A stretch of 42,914 bases of DNA from JBHPCZ01 sp042573625 (GTDB lineage Bacteria; Desulfobacterota; Desulfobacteria; Desulfobacterales; UBA11574): positions 1 through 42,914 of the forward strand of contig JBHPCZ010000021.1 of the NCBI GenBank assembly GCA_042573625.1, written 5' to 3'. The notes beneath the pieces were generated by a model. It worked only from the letters and a program-made list of their open reading frames with translations. It searched no databases and was not told where the DNA came from. Below, piece by piece: positions 25,433-34,719 of this stretch. Positions within the stretch are counted from its first letter, which is position 1. Each line of letters opens with the position of its first letter. The translations under genes were made by a program, and so were the position numbers.

Positions 25433-26398
25433 TCAGTTTTTTGGAACAGAGATAGATTTGGGTAGTTTCTCGGATATTTTGATTTTAGATATTAAATTAT
25501 ATACATGAACGGCAACGACTGCGGTGGTTAACCGGGGGATCCAAAGCCAGAAAGGGCTCAGACCGAGTGACAAAAAGAGGGCAGGGTCTTCAAAGACAGC
25601 GTGATTGATCCCTATGGAAATATGAAGCCTTTCAAGTTCTTCTTTGCTGAAATGCCTTTCTTTCGCCTCCTCCACAATAACCGCGCCGCCATACAATATG
25701 CCGAAAACAGCCGCTGTTAACCACAACATGCCAACCCTTCGATCAAGGCCCATCAGCTTTAATAGCGGAGTTAACGTTTTGACCATACGATCAATCAGGT
25801 TGAAACTTTTCATGATGTCAAGGAAAACCATTATGACCATAATAATCACGAATATTTTGATGCTGAGGTATAGGGTTGAAAGAGACCAGTTTTTCAGTAC
25901 TGCCGTAAAAGGTTGAAGTGCTGGGTGAGACGGACCTGCCGTGGCAAGCGTTGCTGATCCTGCCTTAAAAAACCGTGCGATCATCATTACTGTTACTACG
26001 GAAGCAGTCAGGCGGAAAAGTGTGGCTTTTAGAAAGTTTCCCCCGGACTTTGCCTGAATAATCCCTTCCTGTATAAGTCCGTGTGAGATGAGCAAGAAGA
26101 TAGCGATGAGCGTCATCTGATCCTGTGTTAACGGCAATACGACCATGGCGGCTATTCCGCCGTATATGCCGGTGAGCATCCCTGCAATCAGCGGCAGGGC
26201 GGCCATGGTCGGAAGATTGATAAAGTTCAAGACGGGTTTAAGGAAAAAATCGACACTGTATATCCAGCCGCTATAGTCGAGAAGAACGGTGAGAAAAGAT
26301 ATGGGGATCAGGATTTTAAGCATCCAGACAAACCCGCTCCACCCTTTATTTATACCGCTGAGCAGGCAGTCTTTTAATCTGTTTGTAATGCGTTCCAC
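25433..26398 (-). CDS. Nucleoside-recognition (Gate) domain membrane protein
   Basis: A 321-aa integral membrane protein with about eight hydrophobic spans and two Gate-type segments, one N-terminal (G-W-S-G-F-V-W-M-L-K-I-L-I-P-I) and one C-terminal (L-T-P-L-L-K-L-M-G-L, then A-V-F-G-I-L-Y-G-G-A-V-I). This arrangement occurs in SpmA/SpmB-like and CNT/FeoB-related proteins, often annotated as 'nucleoside recognition domain' proteins. Transported substrate is unknown. The start at 26398 precedes the first amphipathic segment. It follows the glycosyltransferase gene by 33 bases on the same strand, so a shared transcript is likely. Confidence 0.7.
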   Translation of the reverse strand: MERITNRLKDCLLSGINKGWSGFVWMLKILIPISFLTVLLDYSGWIYSVDFFLKPVLNFINLPTMAALPLIAGMLTGIYGGIAAMVVLPLTQDQMTLIAIFLLISHGLIQEGIIQAKSGGNFLKATLFRLTASVVTVMMIARFFKAGSATLATAGPSHPALQPFTAVLKNWSLSTLYLSIKIFVIIMVIMVFLDIMKSFNLIDRMVKTLTPLLKLMGLDRRVGMLWLTAAVFGILYGGAVIVEEAKERHFSKEELERLHISIGINHAVFEDPALFLSLGLSPFWLWIPRLTTAVVAVHVYNLISKIKISEKLPKSISVPKN

Positions 26399-26431
26399 TA
26401 TTACCTGACGTTATTTACGTTTATAGCAAGA

Positions 26432-27736
26432 TCAAGAGCTTATGATTTGGTTTCTCGGCTGGCAGGAAAGGCAGTCGAATATCAGGCCGTATAGCTTTTG
26501 CTCTAGAATCGAGTAGGAATAACAGCGCAATGCGATTTCATAATTTCTATCCACCATCTCTTTACAAAGCGTCGGGTTCTCCAGAACCTCTCGGGCCTGG
26601 CGGACGGTATCCACTGAAACATATCCGTCCATTTCTATAACGGAGAATCCTTTGGGCTGGATATCGATGGAATAGATCGAGTAATTGTTCACAACAATCG
26701 GTTTTCGGAAGTAGATGGCCTCCAGGAACGCGTTTCCGAAACCTTCAAAGTTCGACGGATAGGTGACGAGGTCGGCGTGGGGATAGATATCATCCAGGGT
26801 GTAGATCTTTTCCCCGGCTGGCGTCATACCTCGACGTTCACCGATGATATCCGAGACAAAGAGTGTGTCAACCTTCATTAGGTTAGAATAATTCCTGACC
26901 CTCTTTTCATAATCATACCCCTCGTCTCCGGAAGCATGGGAGATAACGAGCTTGGCTTTCATGCCCAGCCTGTGGACCAGTTCTATCGCATGTTCGATCC
27001 CTTTGCGTTTCACTACCCGGGTGGGTTGTAAGATTAAAAGCTCGTCATCTTCGATACCGAGCGCTTGCCGTACATCTAACGCATAGTCGTCTATAGGCGG
27101 CGGCTGATTTTCAAAGTCCATGACGTTCGGGATGATCGTTGCCGATATACCGGTTCTTAAACTTAACTGATTGTCACCGGAAGAGTTGATGACGACGTGG
27201 CGTATCGAGGGTAGGTGGGGGGGGAAGGCCATGTTCAGGTATTCCCAAACCGAATTTGTCTTAAATTGTTGACGCTCCCAGAAGAAATCGTGATGGTGGG
27301 CGATTGCGGGTATTCGGGTTTCCGAAATAACCTCTGCAATGGCAATGCCGAGCGGTATGTTCAGCGGAATGGTAACGACGTTCTGCAAAACCAAAAGTTC
27401 TAAATTGAATTTTTTGATGAACTGGTATAGCTCGTCCTTTAACGTCTCTTTTAATTCATGAATTTTTTGGGTGATGTACCGATCTCGTTTTTGGACACCA
27501 AAACAGTTCCGATAGATATTCAAGATTTCAGGGTGCCGGAAGTGGGCTTCATCAACCAAATGTGAAGATTCCTGAGGTTTGTCAAGTTCGCCTGCAAAGT
27601 AATAACAGATGAACCCCTCCTTGGTAAAAATATTAGCCCATTTTGTAGCTTCCAGTGAAACCCCGTCCGTTCCGGCAAAGCGGGTCGAGATAAATCCAAC
27701 TTTGTGCATTCCACCGCAAAATGTGCATGTAGCCAT
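26432..27736 (-). CDS. GT4-family glycosyltransferase with terminal CxxC motifs
   Basis: A 434-aa GT-B fold glycosyltransferase (family 4). The N-terminal domain begins with V-G-F-I-S-T-R-F-A-G-T-D-G-V-S-L-E, the glycine-rich acceptor loop. The C-terminal donor domain has Q-P-T-R-V-V-K-R-K-G-I-E-H (phosphate-binding R and K) and E-G-F-G-N-A-F-L-E-A, the E-x7-E motif of retaining GT4 enzymes. Unusual are C4-x2-C7 before the domain and a C-L-S-C near the C-terminus, which together could hold a metal. It resembles enzymes that build mannosylglucosylglycerate-type solutes, but that is only a guess. AAGGAG 6 bases before ATG 27736 sets the start. Confidence 0.78.
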   Translation of the reverse strand: MATCTFCGGMHKVGFISTRFAGTDGVSLEATKWANIFTKEGFICYYFAGELDKPQESSHLVDEAHFRHPEILNIYRNCFGVQKRDRYITQKIHELKETLKDELYQFIKKFNLELLVLQNVVTIPLNIPLGIAIAEVISETRIPAIAHHHDFFWERQQFKTNSVWEYLNMAFPPHLPSIRHVVINSSGDNQLSLRTGISATIIPNVMDFENQPPPIDDYALDVRQALGIEDDELLILQPTRVVKRKGIEHAIELVHRLGMKAKLVISHASGDEGYDYEKRVRNYSNLMKVDTLFVSDIIGERRGMTPAGEKIYTLDDIYPHADLVTYPSNFEGFGNAFLEAIYFRKPIVVNNYSIYSIDIQPKGFSVIEMDGYVSVDTVRQAREVLENPTLCKEMVDRNYEIALRCYSYSILEQKLYGLIFDCLSCQPRNQIISS

Positions 27737-27828
27737 CTTTCGCTCCTTCTCCACTCAATTGATTTTATGCATCAATGTTTCAAAAAACTTTCAAAATAGA
27801 CAAGCAACCGAAATCTTCATACAGAATA

Positions 27829-28389
27829 CTAAACCTCATGATATCGAAAACAATCCACCGTGTGATCATTGACCATCCCCACCGCCTGCATAAAAGCATA
27901 ACAGATGGTAGGTCCGATGAATTTAAAACCCCTTTCCCTCAAGTCGTTACTCATGGCTATCGACTCTTTTGTCTTTGAAGGAATTTCCTCTTGAGTCTGC
28001 CAAGCGTTTTTTATGGGTTTACTGTTTACGAACTTCCAGATATAAGCATCGAAGCTGGCGAATTCTTTTTGTATCTTTAAAAAAGCCCCGGCATTTTGAA
28101 CGGCAGCCTCGATTTTGAGTCTATTCCTTACAATTCCTCGGTTTAAAAGGAGTGTTTCAATTTTGGTAACATCGTATCTTACTATTAACGAGGGATCAAA
28201 GTTGTCAAACGCCTTCCTGTAGTTTTGACGTTTCTTTAGAATGGTTATCCAGCTTAATCCTGCCTGTGCGCCTTCAAGAATAAGGAACTCAAACAGCTTC
28301 CGGTCATTATGCAGCGGAACTCCCCACTCGGTATCGTGGTATTTTACATAAATCGAATCCGTGCCGGCCCATCTACATCTTGGTTTCAT
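27829..28389 (-). CDS. tag: DNA-3-methyladenine glycosylase I
   Basis: A 186-aa base-excision-repair enzyme that removes 3-methyladenine from alkylated DNA. The zinc snap ligands are all present: C5 (R-C-R-W-A-G), H18 (Y-H-D-T-E-W-G), H176 and C180 (N-D-H-T-V-D-C-F). The signature E-G-A-Q-A-G-L-S-W and the D-P-x-x-I, R-N-R-L-K-I segments fit as well. Length is normal for the family. It is 92 bases upstream of the glycosyltransferase on the same strand; no functional link is evident. Confidence 0.95.
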   Translation of the reverse strand: MKPRCRWAGTDSIYVKYHDTEWGVPLHNDRKLFEFLILEGAQAGLSWITILKKRQNYRKAFDNFDPSLIVRYDVTKIETLLLNRGIVRNRLKIEAAVQNAGAFLKIQKEFASFDAYIWKFVNSKPIKNAWQTQEEIPSKTKESIAMSNDLRERGFKFIGPTICYAFMQAVGMVNDHTVDCFRYHEV

Positions 28390-28732
28390 CTTCTGTATTA
28401 AAACAGCGCGATTCCTTTAGTTGTCACAAACAGTTTCACTTCAAAATACTGCATCTCTTTTCGATCATATTTACTGGAATAATTCAAGATATTTTAACAT
28501 TTAAAGCTTAACTCGGACATTCCGTCCGCCGGAGGAAGGGTTTGATCTGTCTGAAAAAAGAGATTAAAAACCCAAAAAAGGTTGAGGTTTTGGTTTCTTT
28601 ATCATATCCTAGTATTCTGAAAGTGTATATCCTGTCAGCCAAACTGAAGTTCCGGGCTGGAGCAACACTGCACAAACAGAAGAACAGAGCCGGAAGCAAA
28701 CCACTGTCGGACTGGAAATCAGGAAGAAGACA
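28390..28732. other. Intergenic region, 343 bases
   Basis: Divergent region between tag and the kinase gene. A short stretch near 28508 (TAACTCGGACATT) recalls the outer end of the 292-bp repeat and a similar string at about 906-920. A 64-codon ORF (28542-28736) with a TTG start overlaps the kinase start, but it is basic and unrecognised, and I do not call it. No clear promoter is seen. Confidence 0.35.
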
Positions 28733-30121
28733 TTGAAGAATAAAGATAAAAGCGGTCATTCAGAAAGCAAAAAATTTGGACTGACCTCTTGGCTCAAACT
28801 CAAATTCACTGGAAAAGACAAGGAAGACAGCCTGGTTGACGATCGATTTATTGAAGATCTGTCTGGCAGTGAAACGATCGGACGATATGACATTGTAGAG
28901 AAACTGGGTCAAGGCAGCATGGGTTTGGTTTATCTGGGTACGGACCCTTTTATCAAAAGGAATGTCGCTGTAAAAGTAGCCCGTCCCCATTCAGCACTTC
29001 AGGATGAAGAGTTTGAAAAGTATCGAAAACGTTTCTTTACCGAGGCCCAGTCCGCAGGTCGTCTTGCCCATCCCAATATTGTCAGTATCTATGATGCCGG
29101 CATGCATCAGGATTTTTATTACATCACGATGGAATATATCGATGGCCCAACCCTTAAAAAATATACCCAAAAAGATAATCTTCTTCCTATCAAAAAAGTG
29201 CTCGAAATTATTTTTTCAGCCTGCCGGGGCATCGACTATGCCCACAGTAAGGGGGTTGTCCACAGAGACATCAAACCCTCAAATATCATGCTAACCAGTT
29301 CCGGCAAGTTGAAAATAACCGATTTCGGAATCGCCTATATCGAGACAGAACATACCTCCCATAAAGGAATTATCGGGTCTCCCTGTTACATGTCTCCGGA
29401 ACAGGTCAAGGAAGAGCCGATTGTAGACCAGAGTGATATTTTTTCGTTAGGCTGTGTGTTGTACGAGCTTCTGACGGGTGAGAAGGCTTTTTCCGGGGAA
29501 AACCATTACGCGGTAATGTATAAGATCACCCATGAAGACCCTGTTCCTATGTTGGACATCCGACCGGACATCCCCAAGCTTTTGGATACAATTATTAAAA
29601 AGGTTCTGGCAAAGGATCCCACTTCGCGGTATCAGGCATGCATGGACCTCGCATATGATCTCCGGGTCGTGCTGAGAAACCTAACCGGCACTGTTAAAAA
29701 ATCTAAAGTCGAAGATGTTGTGGATTATGTGCACAACGTCTCCTTTTTTGAGGATTTCTCCAGGGATCAGGTCAAAAAGATTCTGAAGCTGAGTAATCTC
29801 TCCAAGGTCCCCAAGGGAAAGGTGCTGGTCAGTGAAGGGGAAATAGATGATTCGTTTTATATTGTCCTCGGCGGCTATGCGGAGGTCACGAAAGACGATA
29901 GGAAAATAGCCGTGATCAACAGGGGAGAGTGCTTTGGCGAGATGGCATATTTGGTCGATCAAACACGAACTGCCACGGTGGTGGCGGGGACGGACTGTAT
30001 ATTGATGAAAATCAGCGCCACCTTGTTAAGTAAGTTGGCGGATTCCATTCAACTTCTTTTCTTGAAGCGATTTGCACTGACCCTCTTGGCCCGCCTGTCT
30101 GGTAAGAAGTATAAAGTTTAA
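28733..30121 (+). CDS. Ser/Thr protein kinase with C-terminal cyclic-nucleotide-binding domain
   Basis: A 462-aa cytosolic protein. Residues 50-310 are a Hanks-type kinase: G-Q-G-S-M-G-L-V-Y loop, K81, E104, H-R-D-I-K-P-S-N (catalytic D179), D-F-G at 197-199, and S-P-E at 221-223. Residues 335-455 are a cNMP-binding domain whose phosphate-binding cassette F-G-E-M-A-Y ... T-R-T-A keeps both E403 and R412, so cAMP or cGMP binding is plausible. The order is kinase first, sensor last, the reverse of eukaryotic PKG. The start is TTG 28733 after AGGAAG; no Met exists before the kinase loop. It is convergent with the FHA gene (12 bases between stops). A class III cyclase is encoded 6.8 kb away. Confidence 0.88.
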   Translation: MKNKDKSGHSESKKFGLTSWLKLKFTGKDKEDSLVDDRFIEDLSGSETIGRYDIVEKLGQGSMGLVYLGTDPFIKRNVAVKVARPHSALQDEEFEKYRKRFFTEAQSAGRLAHPNIVSIYDAGMHQDFYYITMEYIDGPTLKKYTQKDNLLPIKKVLEIIFSACRGIDYAHSKGVVHRDIKPSNIMLTSSGKLKITDFGIAYIETEHTSHKGIIGSPCYMSPEQVKEEPIVDQSDIFSLGCVLYELLTGEKAFSGENHYAVMYKITHEDPVPMLDIRPDIPKLLDTIIKKVLAKDPTSRYQACMDLAYDLRVVLRNLTGTVKKSKVEDVVDYVHNVSFFEDFSRDQVKKILKLSNLSKVPKGKVLVSEGEIDDSFYIVLGGYAEVTKDDRKIAVINRGECFGEMAYLVDQTRTATVVAGTDCILMKISATLLSKLADSIQLLFLKRFALTLLARLSGKKYKV

Positions 30122-30133
30122 TCTTTGGATGGT

Positions 30134-30862
30134 TTAATTCTTAAGGACAAACTGCATTTTGATTGGGCCGATCTCGATTTCATCAAAATCATTCAGCAGG
30201 ACCGACTCTTTTACGGTTTCGCCGTTGACCTTTGGTTTGGTCATTCCGCTGACGTAGCTCAAAGAATAGCCGTTGGGTCTCTTGCTTATGGTGGCTGCGG
30301 TTTTGCCCATCATCATTCCACCTACCACGAGGTCGGAGCTGTCATCTTTTCCGATTTTGGTCAGCTTTTTGGTCAGTTCCAGCTCTCCTTCAGCACCGGA
30401 TAAAAAGGACAAAACACCGATTTGTTCTCTTGTTTGGGTTTCGGACAACAGTGTGGTTTCACCGGTACCGGTGGCTTTCATGGCCTGATCCATCATATCT
30501 CGGTACTTGTCCGTATCCATCACCATGGTTTGTTCCATCCCCGGCGCATCTTCAGCCGGACGATCTTCACCCTCGGCATACCCGAAGACAAGTGTGTGCT
30601 TTCCGATGGTTACAACATCACCATCTTTGAGCCAGTGAGATGCAACGAGTTCATTGTTCACAAAGGAGCCGTTTTTGCTTTTCAGGTCTGTCAGTAAATA
30701 ACCCTCTCCCACCGCGTCTATCTTGGCGTGGTGACCGGACACGGCGAGATTTTCGATAGCAATATCGTTGCTCTCTTTACGTCCGATGGTCAAAGACTTT
30801 CCCGGTTCAATGGAAAACTCCCCAAGAACATTATCTTTGAAGTGTAATTTGAAAATCGGCAT
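30134..30862 (-). CDS. FHA-domain protein with a second, degenerate FHA
   Basis: A 242-aa soluble protein. The N-terminal FHA domain is intact: G27-R28, S42 and H45 in V-S-G-H-H, and S-K-N-G at 62-65, so phosphothreonine binding is expected. Residues 100-145 form a Thr/Met-rich linker (M-E-Q-T-M-V-M-D-T-D, then T-G-T-G-E-T-T-L-L-S-E-T) that offers several possible phosphorylation sites. Residues 160-240 look like a second FHA fold that has lost the binding residues (K-I-G-K-D for G-R, no S-R-x-H). It could be a kinase substrate and adaptor, as GarA or Fha are. It lies 15 bases after the PP2C gene. Confidence 0.8.
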   Translation of the reverse strand: MPIFKLHFKDNVLGEFSIEPGKSLTIGRKESNDIAIENLAVSGHHAKIDAVGEGYLLTDLKSKNGSFVNNELVASHWLKDGDVVTIGKHTLVFGYAEGEDRPAEDAPGMEQTMVMDTDKYRDMMDQAMKATGTGETTLLSETQTREQIGVLSFLSGAEGELELTKKLTKIGKDDSSDLVVGGMMMGKTAATISKRPNGYSLSYVSGMTKPKVNGETVKESVLLNDFDEIEIGPIKMQFVLKN

Positions 30863-30877
30863 CGCGAGACCCCTTTT

Positions 30878-31708
30878 TTAATTAAATATTTTTTTGAATG
30901 GCAACATGATCCGCGAGATCATCCCCATGAACCCGCTTGTTTTATCCTTTACCGCTTTTATCTTCAGCACTATAACCGTTATATTGTCTTCCCCGCCGCG
31001 TTCGTTGGCCATGTTCACGAGTGTCTGGCAGGCCTTTTCCGGCTTCTCTTTATCAACGACTTCAAATATCTCTTCCGGAGACACCTTATTGCTCAGCCCG
31101 TCGGAACTGATGACGATAATATCGCCACTGAAGAATTGGATTTCGCAAATATCAGGCTCTACGGTTTCTTTGATTCCCATGCCCCGGGTGAGCAACTCTC
31201 TGTACTGTTTTCCGATGAGCTTGGCTGCATCCGGGTTTATCGCCATCTGCTCTGTGATCACATTATGGGTTATGGAGAGAAGCTCGATGTTTCCATTATG
31301 TGACAGGTAGATGGGGCTGTCACCCACATTGGCCGCAATGAGGGTATCATTGGTGAAATAGATCGCCGAGATGGTGGAGCCCATTCCCTTGTAGGATTCG
31401 TTGCTCGAAGCAACTTCGTGAACCCCCCGATTGGCCAGGTGCATCCCGGAGAGCAACTGGTTGGCCGGTTTGGAAAGGGTTTCATCAGAGTCTTCCAGCT
31501 GCTCTGCATCTTCACCCTCATTTACCGCCCTGATGTAGTCCCGAATGGTTTCTATCACAAGGCCGCTGGCCACTTCTCCGGCCAGATGCCCCCCCATACC
31601 GTCCGCGACCAGATACAGTTTCAGATCGTCATCAACATAGAAGGCGTCTTCGTTTCCCTCTCTTACTCTACCAATATCGGTAAGACCTGCGGCCTCGATG
31701 ACAACCAT
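30878..31708 (-). CDS. PP2C-family (Stp1-like) Ser/Thr phosphatase
   Basis: A 276-aa metal-dependent protein phosphatase that would reverse the action of the two neighbouring kinases. All PP2C motifs are in place: R-E-G-N-E-D-A-F (first metal Asp), V-A-D-G-M-G-G-H (metal Asp-Gly), N-V-G-D-S-P-I-Y, S-S-D-G-L and G-G-E-D-N-I-T-V-I. The last 30 residues add a basic amphipathic tail (M-L-P-F-K-K-I-F), a possible membrane anchor. It is followed closely by the FHA gene, and the two probably form one transcript separate from the CHASE2 kinase gene 232 bases upstream. Confidence 0.92.
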   Translation of the reverse strand: MVVIEAAGLTDIGRVREGNEDAFYVDDDLKLYLVADGMGGHLAGEVASGLVIETIRDYIRAVNEGEDAEQLEDSDETLSKPANQLLSGMHLANRGVHEVASSNESYKGMGSTISAIYFTNDTLIAANVGDSPIYLSHNGNIELLSITHNVITEQMAINPDAAKLIGKQYRELLTRGMGIKETVEPDICEIQFFSGDIIVISSDGLSNKVSPEEIFEVVDKEKPEKACQTLVNMANERGGEDNITVIVLKIKAVKDKTSGFMGMISRIMLPFKKIFN

Positions 31709-31940
31709 TTTTAAATATCCAAAATTGAACCTGTCTTAAAAGCGTGTTCTGCCGATATACCAGACTCATGTTCGATGAATGTTAAATAACTGTAATTATT
31801 CAAACACAATAGATCAACTTTGCATATATAACAAAAATGTTTAAAGGTCAAGTATCTTAGTTGCCGCAGATAAGAAAGCACCCTTTTGTCTATTTTGTGA
31901 AATAGAACAGGAATAAATTGAGCCTTACATAATGGAATGG

Positions 31941-34490
31941 CTATTTCGCTGAAATTTGGCCCTTCTTTTTCATCATAAGGGCGTCGATCTTTTTCCCCAA
32001 TTCTCTCAAATGGGCGGCCATTGAAGAAGCTCTGTTATACCGCTTCTCCTTTTCCTTTTCCAGGGCTTTGTCCAATATGGTGACCAGGGGCTTGAATATT
32101 TTTGGGTTAATTGTCCTTGGGTTCGGATGGGGAACATTCATTATTTTGTGCATGAGCACCGGTGGGCTTTCACCGTAAAAAGGCAGTTCCCCGGTCAAAA
32201 GCTGGAAGGTCATCGTTCCCAAAGAAAAGATGTCCGACCTGCCATCCACTTTTTCGCCGGAAAACTGCTCCGGCGACATGTAATACGGGGTGCCCTTGAC
32301 CACACCGGTCTGCGTCTGGGATGTGGCCGTGATTCTTGCTATGCCAAAGTCGGTGATTTTCACGACACCGCTTTTTAAAAGCATAATGTTGGCCGGCTTT
32401 ATGTCCCGGTGGACGATACCTTTCTGGTGGGCATAATCCAGAGCTTCCGCGAGATCAGCCGTATAGCCAATAATCTTGCGCATGGGCAACAGGTGTTCCT
32501 TCTTGGTATATTTTTCCAGGTCCTCTCCCTCCAAAAATTCCATGGCGATATATGCCAGGTCCTGCTCGTCTCCCGCATCATATATGGTGACAATGTTTGG
32601 ATGGGAGAGGGTTCCCGCGCTTTCAGCTTCCCGGAAAAATGTCTCCTTCATTTTATCAATTTCTTCCTGGGAAATGTCATCAGAGAACCGGAATGTCTTG
32701 ATTGCCGTGGTCCGGTTGATGCGCGGATCCTGGCCGAGGTAGACAATTCCCATGGCACCTTTGCCCAGCTGTTTACGTATCTCGTACCTGCCCAGGGTGG
32801 GACGGGTGTCGGTCCCTGTCGACAGGAGCCCGTCATCCGAAGGCGGGCCGCCCAGAAAGCCGTCTCCGAACATCATTGTTTCGCTGGCCTGCACCAACCT
32901 TGTTTTTCTTTCACTGACGTCTTTGAACTTTGCGTCGTGTTTTTCGACATATTCGTAAACGGATGCGGCTTTATTGAACTGTCTCTTCCTTTCGTAGTCC
33001 AGGCCAAGATTGTAAAGAATATCTTTCATTTCATCGTCCACCGGCACACGACGGAACTTGTCAAAGGCCATATCCAGCATCCCCTGACTTTGAAAGGAGA
33101 CCCCCAGCTGCCGATTGGTCTCAGCAGATTCTCCTTCTACTTTTTCTTTACGAACCTCGGTGACAAAGTACTTGATGCTGATCACACCGATGTATCCGAG
33201 GGTAAGCTGGAGAAGCGGGTAGGTGACTTGCAGCCAAAGGCCCTTAGAGACAAAAAAGAATGTTGAGCCGCCAATCAGCAGAATGAGGAGAACCGCAAAG
33301 GCGATACTCGAAATCATCGCTTTTAACCTGGGCAGGATAAAAGTGATGGCCAGCCCCATGGCAAGTATCATCAGAAGCTCCGCCATGCCGGTCCAGGGCG
33401 GCTGTTGAATAAATCTTTTATTTAATATCGACCAGATGGTATTGGCGGAAAATTCGCCCAGAGGCATGTAGGTATCGATCGGCGTGCTGAGGGGATTAAC
33501 CAGGCCTTTGGCAGATGGCCCCACCAGAACCAGCTTGTTCTTGAAAATGCGTGATGGGACTTTATCGTTGATAACATCATAGTAAGAGTATCTTTTAAAT
33601 GACCCGCTGGGCCCTTTGAAGCTGACCAGCATCTCAGTCCACAGGGTGGTGGGGATTTCAAGGGATCCCAGGGAAATGGTTGATCCCAGGTCGACCCGTA
33701 TTCTATTATTCTGGATATTCAGGTATTGAGCTGCCAGTTTTAAAGCGTAGGCAGGGATGTAGAGCCCACGGTACTCGTACAAGAGCCGCTCACGCCTAGC
33801 TGTTCCGTCTGAATCGTAAGCCAGGTTGATGTGACCGATGCCCCTTGCAGCTTTCAGAAAATCAGGCATGGGCAGGGTCATGTCGTTGGCCCGGGGGCAT
33901 TCCAACCCATCGGGGTTGCTGACGTTCCGTATCGCCTGTTCGACCAGAGGGCCCTTTTCTTTTTTTGTTTCCTCCGCCATGGCCGACTCTTTGAAAAAGA
34001 CCGGAAGCACTACTTTTCCGGATTTCGTGAGGGCCTGTGCAAGCTTTCTGTCGTTATCCAGCCTTAGCCGGGCATTATTTATGGCTTGAAGAAATTTTGG
34101 CCCCTGATCTCCCGCCCGATCCTTGACGGTTGCCGAAAAAAGGTTTTCGAGATTTGTTAATTCTTTCAGGCCGGTGCTTTCCTCGGGTTCGCTGAAAATA
34201 AAGTTGAGTCCGATTACCTTGGGCGCGCCCATGTCGATTTTTCGGATGCCTTCAGCGATAAGGGAGCGGGGCCAAGGCCAGCGGCCGAGCTTTTCTACGG
34301 AGTCGTCATCGATATCCACTATAACGATATTGCTCGCCGATTCGGAATCGGTCCTCAAGCTCATCATGACGTCATAGAACTTGAGCCCCAATGTGTCGAG
34401 AAACTCAACGCGAAAAAATCCAAACCCAAGGAACAATACGGTTAGCCCGATGCCGAGAAAGAGCGCCGGATGCTTTTTCAGAATGCCCAT
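31941..34490 (-). CDS. CHASE2-sensor, TPR, Ser/Thr protein kinase
   Basis: An 849-aa membrane kinase. Order: a transmembrane helix (about 9-27), an extracytoplasmic CHASE2 sensor (about 30-340, with I-V-I-V-D-I-D-D-D-S and R-W-P-W-P-R), three closely spaced helices (about 360-440), TPR-like helices (about 460-540), and a Hanks-type kinase (about 575-835) with G-K-G-A-M-G-I-V-Y-L-G, A-I-K-T-F, H-R-D-I-K-P-A-N, D-F-G and S-P-E. The kinase appears active. CHASE2 ligands are unknown. The gene is preceded by the VWA-FHA gene on the same strand (229 bases). Its kinase domain resembles that of the kinase-CNB protein at 28733, which suggests a duplication within the island. Confidence 0.88.
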   Translation of the reverse strand: MGILKKHPALFLGIGLTVLFLGFGFFRVEFLDTLGLKFYDVMMSLRTDSESASNIVIVDIDDDSVEKLGRWPWPRSLIAEGIRKIDMGAPKVIGLNFIFSEPEESTGLKELTNLENLFSATVKDRAGDQGPKFLQAINNARLRLDNDRKLAQALTKSGKVVLPVFFKESAMAEETKKEKGPLVEQAIRNVSNPDGLECPRANDMTLPMPDFLKAARGIGHINLAYDSDGTARRERLLYEYRGLYIPAYALKLAAQYLNIQNNRIRVDLGSTISLGSLEIPTTLWTEMLVSFKGPSGSFKRYSYYDVINDKVPSRIFKNKLVLVGPSAKGLVNPLSTPIDTYMPLGEFSANTIWSILNKRFIQQPPWTGMAELLMILAMGLAITFILPRLKAMISSIAFAVLLILLIGGSTFFFVSKGLWLQVTYPLLQLTLGYIGVISIKYFVTEVRKEKVEGESAETNRQLGVSFQSQGMLDMAFDKFRRVPVDDEMKDILYNLGLDYERKRQFNKAASVYEYVEKHDAKFKDVSERKTRLVQASETMMFGDGFLGGPPSDDGLLSTGTDTRPTLGRYEIRKQLGKGAMGIVYLGQDPRINRTTAIKTFRFSDDISQEEIDKMKETFFREAESAGTLSHPNIVTIYDAGDEQDLAYIAMEFLEGEDLEKYTKKEHLLPMRKIIGYTADLAEALDYAHQKGIVHRDIKPANIMLLKSGVVKITDFGIARITATSQTQTGVVKGTPYYMSPEQFSGEKVDGRSDIFSLGTMTFQLLTGELPFYGESPPVLMHKIMNVPHPNPRTINPKIFKPLVTILDKALEKEKEKRYNRASSMAAHLRELGKKIDALMMKKKGQISAK

Positions 34491-34719
34491 TTTATTTCTC
34501 CGTACATCCTTTTTATGGGGTCAAGTAGAGAAAAATTCATATATTTCGCTATTAAGAATGCTTCAAGAAAATGAGCTGTCAAAACGGCTTGCGCCGGGCC
34601 ACAATCGTTATAGAAAAGGCTGAAATTAAATACAATATGCCGCTCGGGAGGCTGTCAAGATGAAACGGGTAAAGGTCTTGCAATGGGTTTGACAGGATCG
34701 CTTAGCGGGGTTCTGATTG

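Noticed and set aside
28542..28736. 64-codon plus-strand ORF before the kinase gene
   Set aside because: TTG start, basic composition, no family, and it overlaps the kinase start codon.
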